Below, one piece after another: positions 38,124-43,986 of a DNA stretch of 44,272 nt. Positions within the stretch are counted from its first letter, which is position 1. Every line of letters begins with the position of its first letter. A model generated the notes under the pieces. It was not told the origin of the DNA and did no database searches. It saw only the letters and a program-made list of their open reading frames with translations. The DNA is from a virus, in IMG/VR virus record IMGVR_UViG_3300042542_005028, positions 1 to 44,272 of that record; one strand, given 5' to 3'. The position numbers and the translations under genes are program-made.

Positions 38124-38264
38124 ATGAAACATCGTGTCATGTGCATGGTCAGTGGGCAAACATTCTATGTTGAATGCTATGCTCGTAATCGGGAAGAAGC
38201 AATTCGGGTTGCTCTTTCTCAATATCCCAATGCCCGAGTGATGTCCTCTACGATCGTTTATTGA
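38124..38264 (+). CDS. 46-residue protein, unknown
   Basis: ATG 38124 to TGA 38262-38264. The product reads Met-Lys-His-Arg-Val-Met-Cys-Met-Val-Ser-Gly-Gln-Thr-Phe-Tyr-Val-Glu-Cys-Tyr-Ala, then Asn-Arg-Glu-Glu-Ala-Ile-Arg-Val-Ala-Leu, a compact beta-beta-alpha pattern. It lies 12 bases after the helicase and is probably co-transcribed. Function unknown. Confidence 0.65.
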   Translation: MKHRVMCMVSGQTFYVECYARNREEAIRVALSQYPNARVMSSTIVY

Positions 38265-38284
38265 TCTGTAGAGGGCAGGGGGGG

Positions 38285-38313
38285 TTGACTTTTCCTCTCC
38301 CCTCTTGTATACT
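38285..38313 (+). promoter_or_regulatory. Sigma70-like promoter for the HNH/methyltransferase pair
   Basis: TTGACT (38285-38290), 17-base pyrimidine-rich spacer, TATACT (38308-38313), 60 bases before ATG 38374. Confidence 0.75.
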
Positions 38314-38373
38314 ATCCTAGTCGATCCGATTGCGATTGACATTTGCCCTTCATTCCCAAAATGGGTTACTATT

Positions 38374-38844
38374 ATGACTAAAAAGACTAAAAAAATCTCC
38401 CAACAGCAGAAAGAAAAATTCTTTGCTGAAGGCAATACACTTCCTACATGTATCAATGAAGGTTGTGACAACTTTGTACAAGTTCGTGAATGGAAATACT
38501 GGTCATTTAAATCAGAATGTTCCGCTTGTGCATCTGCAAGAAAAAAAGGTATCACTCGTCCTGGTGTAACGCAACATAAGAAATCATATTGCGAAAATCA
38601 TGACGGACATCTTGGTTGGGCATGTCCAGTTCCTAAAGATGGTTGGAATGGATTTGAGAATTCTTTGGATCTTGATCATTTGGATGGCAATCATTATAAT
38701 AATGTTCCAGATAATGTTAATACTTATTGTAAACTCTGTCATGGTAGAAAATCAATCGTTAATGGAGATTGTGACAGTAACAAAGCGTCAGGTCGAAAAC
38801 TTCAATGGATAAAATCCTTAAAGGAGATTCCTCTCAACTTCTAA
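38374..38844 (+). CDS. HNH nuclease overlapping a DNA methyltransferase gene
   Basis: The 156-residue protein (ATG 38374; the upstream in-frame ATG 38305 would lie in the promoter) has a basic N-terminus, Cys pairs at 26/31 and 49/52, Cys73 and Cys84. An HNH core follows: Leu-Asp-Leu-Asp101-His102-Leu-Asp-Gly-Asn-His, Asn115, Cys119-x-x-Cys122-His123. The Asp-His, Asn and His residues are those of an active enzyme. Its last 40 bases overlap the methyltransferase start. It may be a homing enzyme or the nuclease half of a modification-linked pair. The substrate is unknown. Confidence 0.85.
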   Translation: MTKKTKKISQQQKEKFFAEGNTLPTCINEGCDNFVQVREWKYWSFKSECSACASARKKGITRPGVTQHKKSYCENHDGHLGWACPVPKDGWNGFENSLDLDHLDGNHYNNVPDNVNTYCKLCHGRKSIVNGDCDSNKASGRKLQWIKSLKEIPLNF

Positions 38845-39593
38845 AGGAACTAGGGAGTGAGAGTGTGCATTTAACTTGCACCTCTCCTCCTTATTACAAT
38901 GCTAGAGAATATTCAACTTGGTCAACATATCAGGATTATCTTGACTTTTTGAAATCTGTATTCTTAGAAGTTTTAAGAGTCACTCAACCAGGTAGAATGT
39001 GCGTTGTTAATTTGTCTCCTATAATTGAGGCAAGGCAATCGAGGGCACATGAAAGTAAAAGGATGGCAATTCCATTTCATTTCTTTTCTCTAATGGAAGA
39101 AATGGGATGGAAATATATTGATGACATTATTTGGTTAAAACCTGAAGGTGCATCAATTAATCGAAATGGAGGATTTTTTCAACATCGCAAACCAGTTGCA
39201 TATAAACCAAATATTGTAACTGAAACAATCTTTGTATTTCAAAAACCAGCGCCATTTTTAATTGATAAGATAGTTAGATCTTATGAAGGTGATATATTGG
39301 AACAATCACTTGTCAAAGAAAACTATGAACGATCAAATGTTTGGAAGATTAATCCTGAAACACACTCCAAGCACTTGGCACCATATCCAAAAGAACTTTC
39401 AGATCGAATCATCAAATATTACAGTTATGTTGGGGATTTAGTCCTGGATCCTTTTATGGGTTCTGGTACAACTGCAATTTCCTGTATTGATTTGAGGAGA
39501 AAGTATCTTGGAATTGAAATTCATCAAGAATATGTTAATATGGCAATGGATCGAATTCGATCTTTCAACCCTTTAGAGAATTTTTTTAATTGA
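38805..39593 (+). CDS. N4-cytosine/N6-adenine DNA methyltransferase (beta-type order)
   Basis: The 262-residue protein carries motif IV Thr-Ser-Pro-Pro-Tyr-Tyr at about residues 27-32 and motif I Asp-Pro-Phe-Met-Gly-Ser-Gly-Thr-Thr near 215-223, followed by Gly-Ile-Glu. The catalytic motif comes before the SAM-binding motif, as in the beta class. Ser-Pro-Pro-Tyr favours N4-cytosine methylation, though adenine enzymes also use it. The middle segment (about 60-200, with Ile-Trp-Leu-Lys-Pro-Glu-Gly) is presumably the target-recognition part. It probably protects phage DNA from host restriction or from the adjacent HNH nuclease. Confidence 0.9.
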   Translation: MDKILKGDSSQLLKELGSESVHLTCTSPPYYNAREYSTWSTYQDYLDFLKSVFLEVLRVTQPGRMCVVNLSPIIEARQSRAHESKRMAIPFHFFSLMEEMGWKYIDDIIWLKPEGASINRNGGFFQHRKPVAYKPNIVTETIFVFQKPAPFLIDKIVRSYEGDILEQSLVKENYERSNVWKINPETHSKHLAPYPKELSDRIIKYYSYVGDLVLDPFMGSGTTAISCIDLRRKYLGIEIHQEYVNMAMDRIRSFNPLENFFN

Positions 39594-39594
39594 A

Positions 39595-39828
39595 ATGAAT
39601 ATTCAAAATGAAAGTATTCTGAATCCGAAACTTGGAGATCCAAATGGATATGTAAGTAAAGATATGGAATGGGCAGCAGTTCCTTGTGGAAATAAGTTTA
39701 TTATTGTTCATAAGGGGCAGCAAGTTCATACTGCTAACAACTATAAGACTGCAAAGACTTATATTGAAAAGCAAATTAAAATGTCCAGAAAGAAAACCAC
39801 ATCTAGTCTTGAAAACTTCCTAAAATGA
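39595..39828 (+). CDS. Small protein, unknown
   Basis: A 77-residue basic protein: Leu-Gly-Asp-Pro-Asn-Gly-Tyr-Val-Ser-Lys-Asp-Met-Glu-Trp-Ala-Ala-Val-Pro-Cys-Gly, then Phe-Ile-Ile-Val-His-Lys-Gly-Gln-Gln-Val-His, and a Lys-rich end. ATG 39595 is one base after the methyltransferase stop, and its end overlaps the next ATG (ATGA), so it belongs to the same operon. No family seen. Confidence 0.65.
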   Translation: MNIQNESILNPKLGDPNGYVSKDMEWAAVPCGNKFIIVHKGQQVHTANNYKTAKTYIEKQIKMSRKKTTSSLENFLK

Positions 39829-40028
39829 AAAAAGCACTTCTTATTCCATTCATTGTTCTTTGCAACAATCCTGTTTTTGCAGAAGACATGATGATTCGTG
39901 TAAATGTCAATCGTGTTTGTGCCACAGTTGTTGGTATTCCTTATGCATCTGATAATTTCTCAGATGATGAATGGAGGAAATTTAAGAATTGTGTTCGTTT
40001 CATGAGGAAGTTTGATGGTATTGAGTAG
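39825..40028 (+). CDS. Small secreted protein with signal peptide
   Basis: A 67-residue protein starting Met-Lys-Lys, a hydrophobic stretch (Ala-Leu-Leu-Ile-Pro-Phe-Ile-Val-Leu), then Asn-Pro-Val-Phe-Ala before Glu-Asp, a textbook Sec signal with cleavage after residue 19. The mature part has about 48 residues, two Cys (Val-Cys-Ala, Asn-Cys-Val), and a Phe-Ser-Asp-Asp-Glu-Trp-Arg-Lys-Phe segment. The Cys may form a disulfide in the periplasm. It may act at the host envelope during infection. Function unknown. Confidence 0.7.
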   Translation: MKKALLIPFIVLCNNPVFAEDMMIRVNVNRVCATVVGIPYASDNFSDDEWRKFKNCVRFMRKFDGIE

Positions 40029-40218
40029 TTTTTCTTGCACATCTGATACTCCTTATGATAGACATCATTATGAAATTGTTCTGAAAAATCATAAAAAAGT
40101 ATCCTTTGACAATTGGGAGGACACTCAAGTATATTGGTGGCAGCATTGTCAGATTCCAGATTTTTTGGATATTGTAATTGTTAAAGATAATAAACCAAGT
40201 AAAGGATTTGGAAAATAA
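40015..40218 (+). CDS. Small protein overlapping the secreted protein gene
   Basis: A 67-residue protein (ATG 40015, 14-base overlap with the preceding gene; a TTG three bases upstream is less likely). The N-terminus Val-Leu-Ser-Ser-Phe-Ser-Cys-Thr-Ser is hydrophobic but too short for a clear signal or lipobox. The rest is aromatic and polar (Asn-Trp-Glu-Asp-Thr-Gln-Val-Tyr-Trp-Trp-Gln-His-Cys). Function unknown. Confidence 0.58.
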   Translation: MVLSSFSCTSDTPYDRHHYEIVLKNHKKVSFDNWEDTQVYWWQHCQIPDFLDIVIVKDNKPSKGFGK

Positions 40219-40221
40219 ATA
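40214..40221 (+). promoter_or_regulatory. Late-promoter-like AATAAATA
   Basis: Overlaps the preceding stop and lies 19 bases before ATG 40241. Confidence 0.4.
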
Positions 40222-40240
40222 AGATACTCATAACCGAACA

Positions 40241-40501
40241 ATGACAAACTATTACTTTTGGTTTTTTCTATTTGCAATTATTGCCTATTTTATAGCAACT
40301 GATGCAAGTGTAGCAAGAGCAGTTGACTTACTTTTTAAGTTAGGTCGATTTCAGTATGAAAAAACAAAGTGGTGGTTGATTTATAACCCTAGAAATCCAA
40401 TTGTCAAATATATGATGTGGAGAAGATCTTGGAGACTTGCAAGAGAACTTCAAAATGAATTAGAATCTAATCTTAAAAACAATGAAACCAAACTTTCGTA
40501 A
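40241..40501 (+). CDS. Small membrane protein, unknown
   Basis: An 86-residue protein with one N-terminal membrane segment (about residues 4-20: Tyr-Phe-Trp-Phe-Phe-Leu-Phe-Ala-Ile-Ile-Ala-Tyr-Phe-Ile-Ala). A basic, Trp-rich region (Lys-Trp-Trp-Leu-Ile-Tyr-Asn-Pro-Arg-Asn-Pro; Trp-Arg-Arg-Ser-Trp-Arg) and a charged C-terminal helix follow. The positive charge after the membrane segment suggests the tail stays in the cytoplasm. It could contribute to host membrane remodelling or lysis timing, but nothing specific shows this. It overlaps the next gene by 20 bases. Confidence 0.65.
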   Translation: MTNYYFWFFLFAIIAYFIATDASVARAVDLLFKLGRFQYEKTKWWLIYNPRNPIVKYMMWRRSWRLARELQNELESNLKNNETKLS

Positions 40502-40661
40502 AGTATTAGAAATGGCACTTGAGGATGGTGTTAGATATGGATATAATCGTGCTCATAAACACGTAGAAAATCCAAGTGAAGGTGCTATAATTGACAGTAT
40601 AGTAGAACAAGTGATGAACTCTCTATATGAATGGTTTGAATTTAATGATGAAACTACCTGA
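40482..40661 (+). CDS. 59-residue protein, unknown
   Basis: ATG 40482 to TGA 40659-40661. It reads Met-Lys-Pro-Asn-Phe-Arg-Lys-Val-Leu-Glu-Met-Ala-Leu-Glu-Asp-Gly-Val, then His-Val-Glu-Asn-Pro-Ser-Glu-Gly, and ends with an acidic aromatic helix (Leu-Tyr-Glu-Trp-Phe-Glu-Phe). The pattern is familiar from small conserved cyanophage proteins, without known function. It overlaps both neighbours. Confidence 0.65.
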   Translation: MKPNFRKVLEMALEDGVRYGYNRAHKHVENPSEGAIIDSIVEQVMNSLYEWFEFNDETT

Positions 40662-40803
40662 TGATAAAGAACTGAATGTCATATGGTCCGTCGCTACATC
40701 ATCTAGTATTGAAAGTGGGACAAGACCTCATCTTATTTTTGCAAGATTGCTTTATAGTCAAATTACAAATCAAAAACTAGGTGTGGAGTTGGCAAATGAC
40801 TAA
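40645..40803 (+). CDS. 52-residue protein, unknown
   Basis: Start ATG 40645 or 40648 (two adjacent Met codons), stop TAA 40801-40803. It reads Lys-Leu-Pro-Asp-Asp-Lys-Glu-Leu-Asn-Val-Ile-Trp-Ser-Val-Ala, then Ser-Gly-Thr-Arg-Pro-His-Leu-Ile-Phe-Ala-Arg-Leu-Leu-Tyr, a two-helix pattern. It overlaps both neighbours, as expected for translational coupling. Function unknown. Confidence 0.55.
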   Translation: MMKLPDDKELNVIWSVATSSSIESGTRPHLIFARLLYSQITNQKLGVELAND

Positions 40804-40954
40804 TTACGATAAATTAATTGATTCTATTGCAGAAGAGATTTATTTTGTCTGGCAAAAATGCGAAGAATGGGATGAAGAGAATGTGAAAAAGAAAGCACAT
40901 AAAATTTTGCAAATGGTCGAAGAATTTCAATCCAAACGTGTTCTTGATAAGTAA
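40796..40954 (+). CDS. 52-residue charged helical protein, unknown
   Basis: ATG 40796 to TAA 40952-40954. It is highly charged and helical: Tyr-Asp-Lys-Leu-Ile-Asp-Ser-Ile-Ala-Glu-Glu-Ile-Tyr, Glu-Glu-Trp-Asp-Glu-Glu-Asn-Val-Lys-Lys-Lys. It overlaps the previous gene by 8 bases and abuts the next ATG. Function unknown. Confidence 0.58.
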   Translation: MTNYDKLIDSIAEEIYFVWQKCEEWDEENVKKKAHKILQMVEEFQSKRVLDK

Positions 40955-41200
40955 ATGAAACTAATTGATTATGCAATCAGAGAAGATTTTGGTAAAGATT
41001 TTTACTTCTTCTTTTTTAAGACTGAAAAGTATACTTTAATTCAGGTTTCAGTTGGATGGTATGATTATCCATCTTGGCCTTATTGCCAAATTAGTTTTGG
41101 AATGGGACGTATTTTTAATGTTTTTTTTCAAGTTTATAAGTTTGGATTTGACCTAGAATTTTGTGGAAGAACTTACAATCTTAACTATCTTGATGATTAG
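40955..41200 (+). CDS. Small aromatic protein, unknown
   Basis: An 81-residue protein very rich in Phe and Tyr (Asp-Phe-Tyr-Phe-Phe-Phe-Phe-Lys; Gly-Trp-Tyr-Asp-Tyr-Pro-Ser-Trp-Pro-Tyr), probably a small beta domain. It starts directly at the previous stop and is the last gene of the run 39595-41200. A hairpin follows at once. Function unknown. Confidence 0.6.
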   Translation: MKLIDYAIREDFGKDFYFFFFKTEKYTLIQVSVGWYDYPSWPYCQISFGMGRIFNVFFQVYKFGFDLEFCGRTYNLNYLDD

Positions 41201-41221
41201 TGCCACTTCAGAAACTGGCAC
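41200..41221 (+). other. Hairpin after the small-gene run
   Basis: GTGCCA (41200-41205) and TGGCAC (41216-41221) form a 6-bp stem with a 10-base loop, starting at the stop codon. No T-tract follows, so termination by it alone is doubtful. Confidence 0.45.
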
Positions 41222-41251
41222 AGCAGAGACCGAGATCACTGGACTTTGACC

Positions 41252-41257
41252 TATAAT
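41252..41257 (+). promoter_or_regulatory. -10 element TATAAT
   Basis: TATAAT lies 22 bases before ATG 41280. No good -35 at standard spacing was seen. Confidence 0.5.
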
Positions 41258-41279
41258 AATTTTGTAGTCGCAAACAACG

Positions 41280-41597
41280 ATGAGTTTCTCCAAAACAATT
41301 TCAGTTTTTGCCGCACTTTCTAGCATCTTTGGTGTTGGAGTCGCTGGATTTAAACTTGCTCAAGAGAGTCAAACAAATCCAGTAGAAAATATTACAACCA
41401 AATACGAACAACGCATTAACGAACTTCAGCAACAAGTTTCAACTCTTCAACAGCAAAAAGAAAATACAAATCCTCCACCAGCAGTGGTACTTCCTCAACC
41501 TCAACCTCAAGTTCAACAGCAAGTAGCACCTGCTCCAACTCCTCTACCTTATACTCAATCTCCTCCCCCTCCCGCTCCTTCCAAACCTTTTGAATGA
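41280..41597 (+). CDS. Membrane-anchored coiled-coil, proline-rich protein
   Basis: The 105-residue protein has an N-terminal hydrophobic segment (about residues 6-24: Ile-Ser-Val-Phe-Ala-Ala-Leu-Ser-Ser-Ile-Phe-Gly-Val-Gly-Val-Ala-Gly). A short coiled coil follows (about 38-61, Gln/Leu-rich), then a Pro/Gln-rich tail of about 40 residues ending Pro-Ser-Lys-Pro-Phe-Glu. One anchor, a coil and an extended Pro tail could reach across the periplasm, as in some spanin-like or TonB-like proteins. This is inference; no known spanin motif or lipobox is present. It overlaps the deaminase gene by ATGA. Confidence 0.65.
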   Translation: MSFSKTISVFAALSSIFGVGVAGFKLAQESQTNPVENITTKYEQRINELQQQVSTLQQQKENTNPPPAVVLPQPQPQVQQQVAPAPTPLPYTQSPPPPAPSKPFE

Positions 41598-42010
41598 TTT
41601 CTGATAATTATCTTCAACTTGCGATTGAAACTGCAAAGTCTTCTCCTTCTAAAAAAAGGGTGGGGGCGGTGCTTCTTAAAAAGAATAAGGTCGTTTCAAC
41701 TGCAGTCAATCTTGAAAGGAAATCACATCCACTTCAAGCAAAGTTTGCCAATAGAGTTGGACTTGGACCTAAAATCTTTCTACATTCGGAAATTCATGCA
41801 CTTATCAAAGCGCGGGAGGATGCTGATACGATCGTAGTTGCAAGAGTAAATCCTCAAAATAAAATGAGAAATGCAAAACCTTGTCCAATCTGTGCTTTGG
41901 CATTGGAAGAGGCGGGAGTAAAGAATATCTATTATTCTACAGACGATGGATTTGTCTACAAATATTCTCCTGATAGGGACAGTTTGGAAACCGTCACGGA
42001 TGCGTCATAA
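41594..42010 (+). CDS. Cytidine/deoxycytidylate deaminase-family protein
   Basis: The 138-residue protein has the zinc-dependent deaminase signature: His64-Ser-Glu66-Ile-His and Pro96-Cys97-Pro-Ile-Cys100. Its N-terminal Leu-Gln-Leu-Ala-Ile-Glu-Thr-Ala, Lys-Lys-Arg-Val-Gly-Ala-Val-Leu also fits. His64, Cys97 and Cys100 bind zinc, and Glu66 is the proton shuttle. With Ser after His instead of the usual Ala/Val it is slightly atypical. A dCMP deaminase would feed dUMP to ThyX, but the substrate cannot be told from sequence; RNA or nucleoside deamination is also possible. Confidence 0.82.
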   Translation: MISDNYLQLAIETAKSSPSKKRVGAVLLKKNKVVSTAVNLERKSHPLQAKFANRVGLGPKIFLHSEIHALIKAREDADTIVVARVNPQNKMRNAKPCPICALALEEAGVKNIYYSTDDGFVYKYSPDRDSLETVTDAS

Positions 42011-42026
42011 GGTGTCTTTTTTCTGC

Positions 42027-42032
42027 TATAAT
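42027..42032 (+). promoter_or_regulatory. -10 element TATAAT
   Basis: TATAAT lies 27 bases before ATG 42060. No clear -35; T-rich upstream DNA. Confidence 0.5.
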
Positions 42033-42059
42033 ACCAATATAAACACAAAAACCCTTATC

Positions 42060-42296
42060 ATGACTCTTAAAGAAAAGAAAGCACTACTCAAACGTCTTGA
42101 ACAGGCAGACACTACCTGTATGGATTGTGGGCAAAAGTATGGTCAATATCACGATGGAGTATCTTCCGTATGGAATGGTAAATGTGGTATTTGTGGTGAA
42201 GAAAAACGAGTGACTGAAACTAGGGATTTCAGGTATATGCGAAAAGGTATTCTTCAACTCAAAGAAGAAATTGCTCTTGAAAAGAAAACTAAATAA
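42060..42296 (+). CDS. Small zinc-finger protein
   Basis: A 78-residue protein with Cys-Met-Asp-Cys (about residues 20-23) and Cys-Gly-Ile-Cys (about 41-44), a four-Cys zinc finger between two charged helices. I chose ATG 42060 after the -10 element; an in-frame upstream ATG at 41946 would start within the deaminase gene. Similar short zinc proteins are frequent in T4-like cyanophages and may bind nucleic acid or partner proteins. A terminator follows. Confidence 0.72.
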   Translation: MTLKEKKALLKRLEQADTTCMDCGQKYGQYHDGVSSVWNGKCGICGEEKRVTETRDFRYMRKGILQLKEEIALEKKTK

Positions 42297-42336
42297 TAAT
42301 GTCTATAGGAACCGCAATCTCTACAGACAAAAGATT

Positions 42337-42358
42337 AGGTGCTTTCGGGCACCTTTTC
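42337..42358 (+). terminator. Rho-independent terminator
   Basis: AGGTGC (42337-42342), loop TTTCGG, GCACCT (42349-42354), then TTTC. A short T-run makes it weaker than the gp32 terminator. Confidence 0.7.
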
Positions 42359-42361
42359 TAT

Positions 42362-42369
42362 TATAAATA
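42362..42369 (+). promoter_or_regulatory. Late promoter-like TATAAATA before the homing endonuclease
   Basis: Exact TATAAATA directly after the terminator, 25 bases before ATG 42395. Confidence 0.55.
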
Positions 42370-42394
42370 GTAATGCGGTTCTTGTAGAATAAAA

Positions 42395-43204
42395 ATGAAT
42401 TATCTAAAGGTTTATTGTAACCTCATTAGGAAAGCAGAGAATAGAACTCCTCCTGAAGGTTATACGGAAAAACACCACATATTCCCTAAAAGTATTTTTG
42501 GAAATAACGATAAGACCGTAGTGCTTACTTCCAGAGAGCACTACATCGCTCACGCATTATTAGAAAAAATTTATATCAAAAGATATGGAATAATAGATGA
42601 AAGAACATCAAAGATGGTAAAAGCACATACCATTATGAAATCTAATGGTAAATATATAAATTCATATCTTTATGAAGGTGCTAGAATAAGAGCAAGTTAT
42701 GCTAATAAAGGAAGAAAAGTATCAGAAGAGACTAAAAGAAAAATCGGAGATATTCATAGAGGGAAAAAACTTTCCGAACAGCACAAAGAAATATTGAAAG
42801 AAAGAATAAAAGGAAAAAATAATCCCAATAACCCTAGATATGGAAAAAATTTGGAAGGGGAACAAAATCCATTTTATGGAAAAACTCATTCCCAAGAACA
42901 AAAAGAAAAATGGAGTAAAGAAAGAAGAAGTGTGAAACTTTCAAAAGAGCATAAAAGAAAAATTAGTGAATTTAACAAAAATAAAAAACTTTCAGAAGAT
43001 ACTATAAAAAAAATAGTTGATGCTAAAAGAAAACATTATAAATTTGTTAGTCCTTCTGGTGAAGTGGTGGAAGAATATACTACACTTACTAATTTTTCCA
43101 AACAGAACAAATTAGATTTGTCACGATTATCACAATTATCCAGAGGTATTATAAAACAATATAATGGATGGACACTTTATGAACCGTCACAACAAACCTT
43201 GTAA
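42395..43204 (+). CDS. Homing endonuclease, HNH with NUMOD3 repeats
   Basis: The 269-residue protein starts with an HNH-like domain (Glu-Lys-His27-His28-Ile-Phe-Pro-Lys-Ser; Leu-Thr-Ser-Arg-Glu-His49-Tyr-Ile-Ala-His53). A series of NUMOD3-type DNA-binding motifs follows: Gly-Arg-Lys-Val-Ser-Glu-Glu-Thr-Lys-Arg-Lys-Ile-Gly, Gly-Lys-Lys-Leu-Ser-Glu-Gln-His-Lys, Asn-Pro-Phe-Tyr-Gly-Lys-Thr-His-Ser, and Lys-Lys-Leu-Ser-Glu-Asp-Thr. A C-terminal NUMOD1-like segment ends it (Phe-Val-Ser-Pro-Ser-Gly-Glu-Val-Val, then a helix-turn-helix-like Leu-Ser-Arg-Leu-Ser). It is Lys-rich and more AT-rich than its neighbours, as usual for mobile free-standing endonucleases. Confidence 0.9.
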   Translation: MNYLKVYCNLIRKAENRTPPEGYTEKHHIFPKSIFGNNDKTVVLTSREHYIAHALLEKIYIKRYGIIDERTSKMVKAHTIMKSNGKYINSYLYEGARIRASYANKGRKVSEETKRKIGDIHRGKKLSEQHKEILKERIKGKNNPNNPRYGKNLEGEQNPFYGKTHSQEQKEKWSKERRSVKLSKEHKRKISEFNKNKKLSEDTIKKIVDAKRKHYKFVSPSGEVVEEYTTLTNFSKQNKLDLSRLSQLSRGIIKQYNGWTLYEPSQQTL

Positions 43205-43227
43205 TCTGATTGCTTTTGTTGTATAAT
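43199..43227 (+). promoter_or_regulatory. Sigma70-like promoter TTGTAA-17-TATAAT
   Basis: TTGTAA (43199-43204) overlaps the endonuclease stop; TATAAT is at 43222-43227, 21 bases before ATG 43249. Confidence 0.65.
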
Positions 43228-43248
43228 ACTTTCGTAAGCAAAAGACCA

Positions 43249-43425
43249 ATGCATTATCTCTGTCTTCTAGATGGCATCATAGAATATGCTGCTAATGACT
43301 GGAATCAATTTCAGCATTATCAACTGATGTATGCCGAAGAACATCAGGATGTCAAAGTCCAGTATCTTACTCTCACCGACGAAGAATACGACCAATTTTT
43401 TTCTCCTCTGGATGAAGAAGAATGA
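43249..43425 (+). CDS. Small acidic protein, unknown
   Basis: A 58-residue protein (ATG 43249, after the -10; an in-frame ATG 43210 precedes the -10 box). It starts Met-His-Tyr-Leu-Cys-Leu-Leu-Asp-Gly-Ile-Ile-Glu-Tyr-Ala-Ala-Asn-Asp-Trp and ends with a strongly acidic tail (Leu-Asp-Glu-Glu-Glu). It overlaps the next gene by ATGA. Function unknown. Confidence 0.62.
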   Translation: MHYLCLLDGIIEYAANDWNQFQHYQLMYAEEHQDVKVQYLTLTDEEYDQFFSPLDEEE

Positions 43426-43634
43426 GAAGAGTAACCGTCAAACCAAAGTCCAGCAAAGCGAAGAACCGTCTTGTTAATATTATGGAAGGTAATCCTATTT
43501 GTATTGTAGAACAGGATACTGGTGATGAATTGTTTCTTGCCTCTGAGAACCGCAAATACTTTTTTTGGGTCAGTACTCGCACTGGAACTAGTCGCTTTGG
43601 TGACAAAACCTGTAAGGATTGGGAGATACTATGA
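43422..43634 (+). CDS. Small basic protein, unknown
   Basis: A 70-residue protein with a basic start (Arg-Arg-Val-Thr-Val-Lys-Pro-Lys-Ser-Ser-Lys-Ala-Lys-Asn-Arg), then a small beta domain with Ile-Cys-Ile-Val-Glu-Gln, Tyr-Phe-Phe-Trp-Val-Ser and Cys-Lys-Asp-Trp-Glu-Ile-Leu. The basic head would suit nucleic-acid binding (inference). It overlaps both neighbours by 4 bases, so it is translationally coupled. Confidence 0.62.
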   Translation: MRRVTVKPKSSKAKNRLVNIMEGNPICIVEQDTGDELFLASENRKYFFWVSTRTGTSRFGDKTCKDWEIL

Positions 43635-43942
43635 GTAATTATAAGTTAGATATCAGTAAAGTGAAGACTATGAATAATATCATAGAAATTGTTGGTTGTA
43701 TGAACTTGGTTGCCAGTAATATTGAAAATCAAGAAAACTATGAGATTCTTAAAAAATATTTTACTATTCCTTTTGAACCAGAACCTGCAATTTTTCCAAA
43801 TACAATTCAGGATTTTAAGGAAAAAGTAATTCATTCTTCTAATGCTGGATATTGGTATTTCAAACCAGTAAGAAAACGTCCAAAATGGATTGTGAGAAAA
43901 ATGGTTAAAGTTTTATTCAATATTGAGTGGAAAGACACTTAA
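43631..43942 (+). CDS. Hypothetical protein
   Basis: A 103-residue protein (ATG 43631, preceded by GGGAG at 43621-43625; a TTG at 43619 is less likely). It reads Met-Ser-Asn-Tyr-Lys-Leu-Asp-Ile-Ser-Lys-Val-Lys-Thr, a helical middle, then Gly-Tyr-Trp-Tyr-Phe-Lys-Pro-Val-Arg-Lys-Arg-Pro-Lys-Trp near the C-terminus. No family was recognised. Confidence 0.62.
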   Translation: MSNYKLDISKVKTMNNIIEIVGCMNLVASNIENQENYEILKKYFTIPFEPEPAIFPNTIQDFKEKVIHSSNAGYWYFKPVRKRPKWIVRKMVKVLFNIEWKDT

Positions 43943-43986
43943 CAATTATTTTTTCCGAATTGTGATACTTTCATATACAAAGAAAA

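Noticed and set aside
38046-38555. 169-residue minus-strand ORF
   Set aside because: Antisense to the helicase end, the 46-residue gene and the HNH gene, all better supported.
42027-42059. Riboswitch in the leader before the zinc-finger gene
   Set aside because: The leader is about 27 bases, too short for an aptamer.
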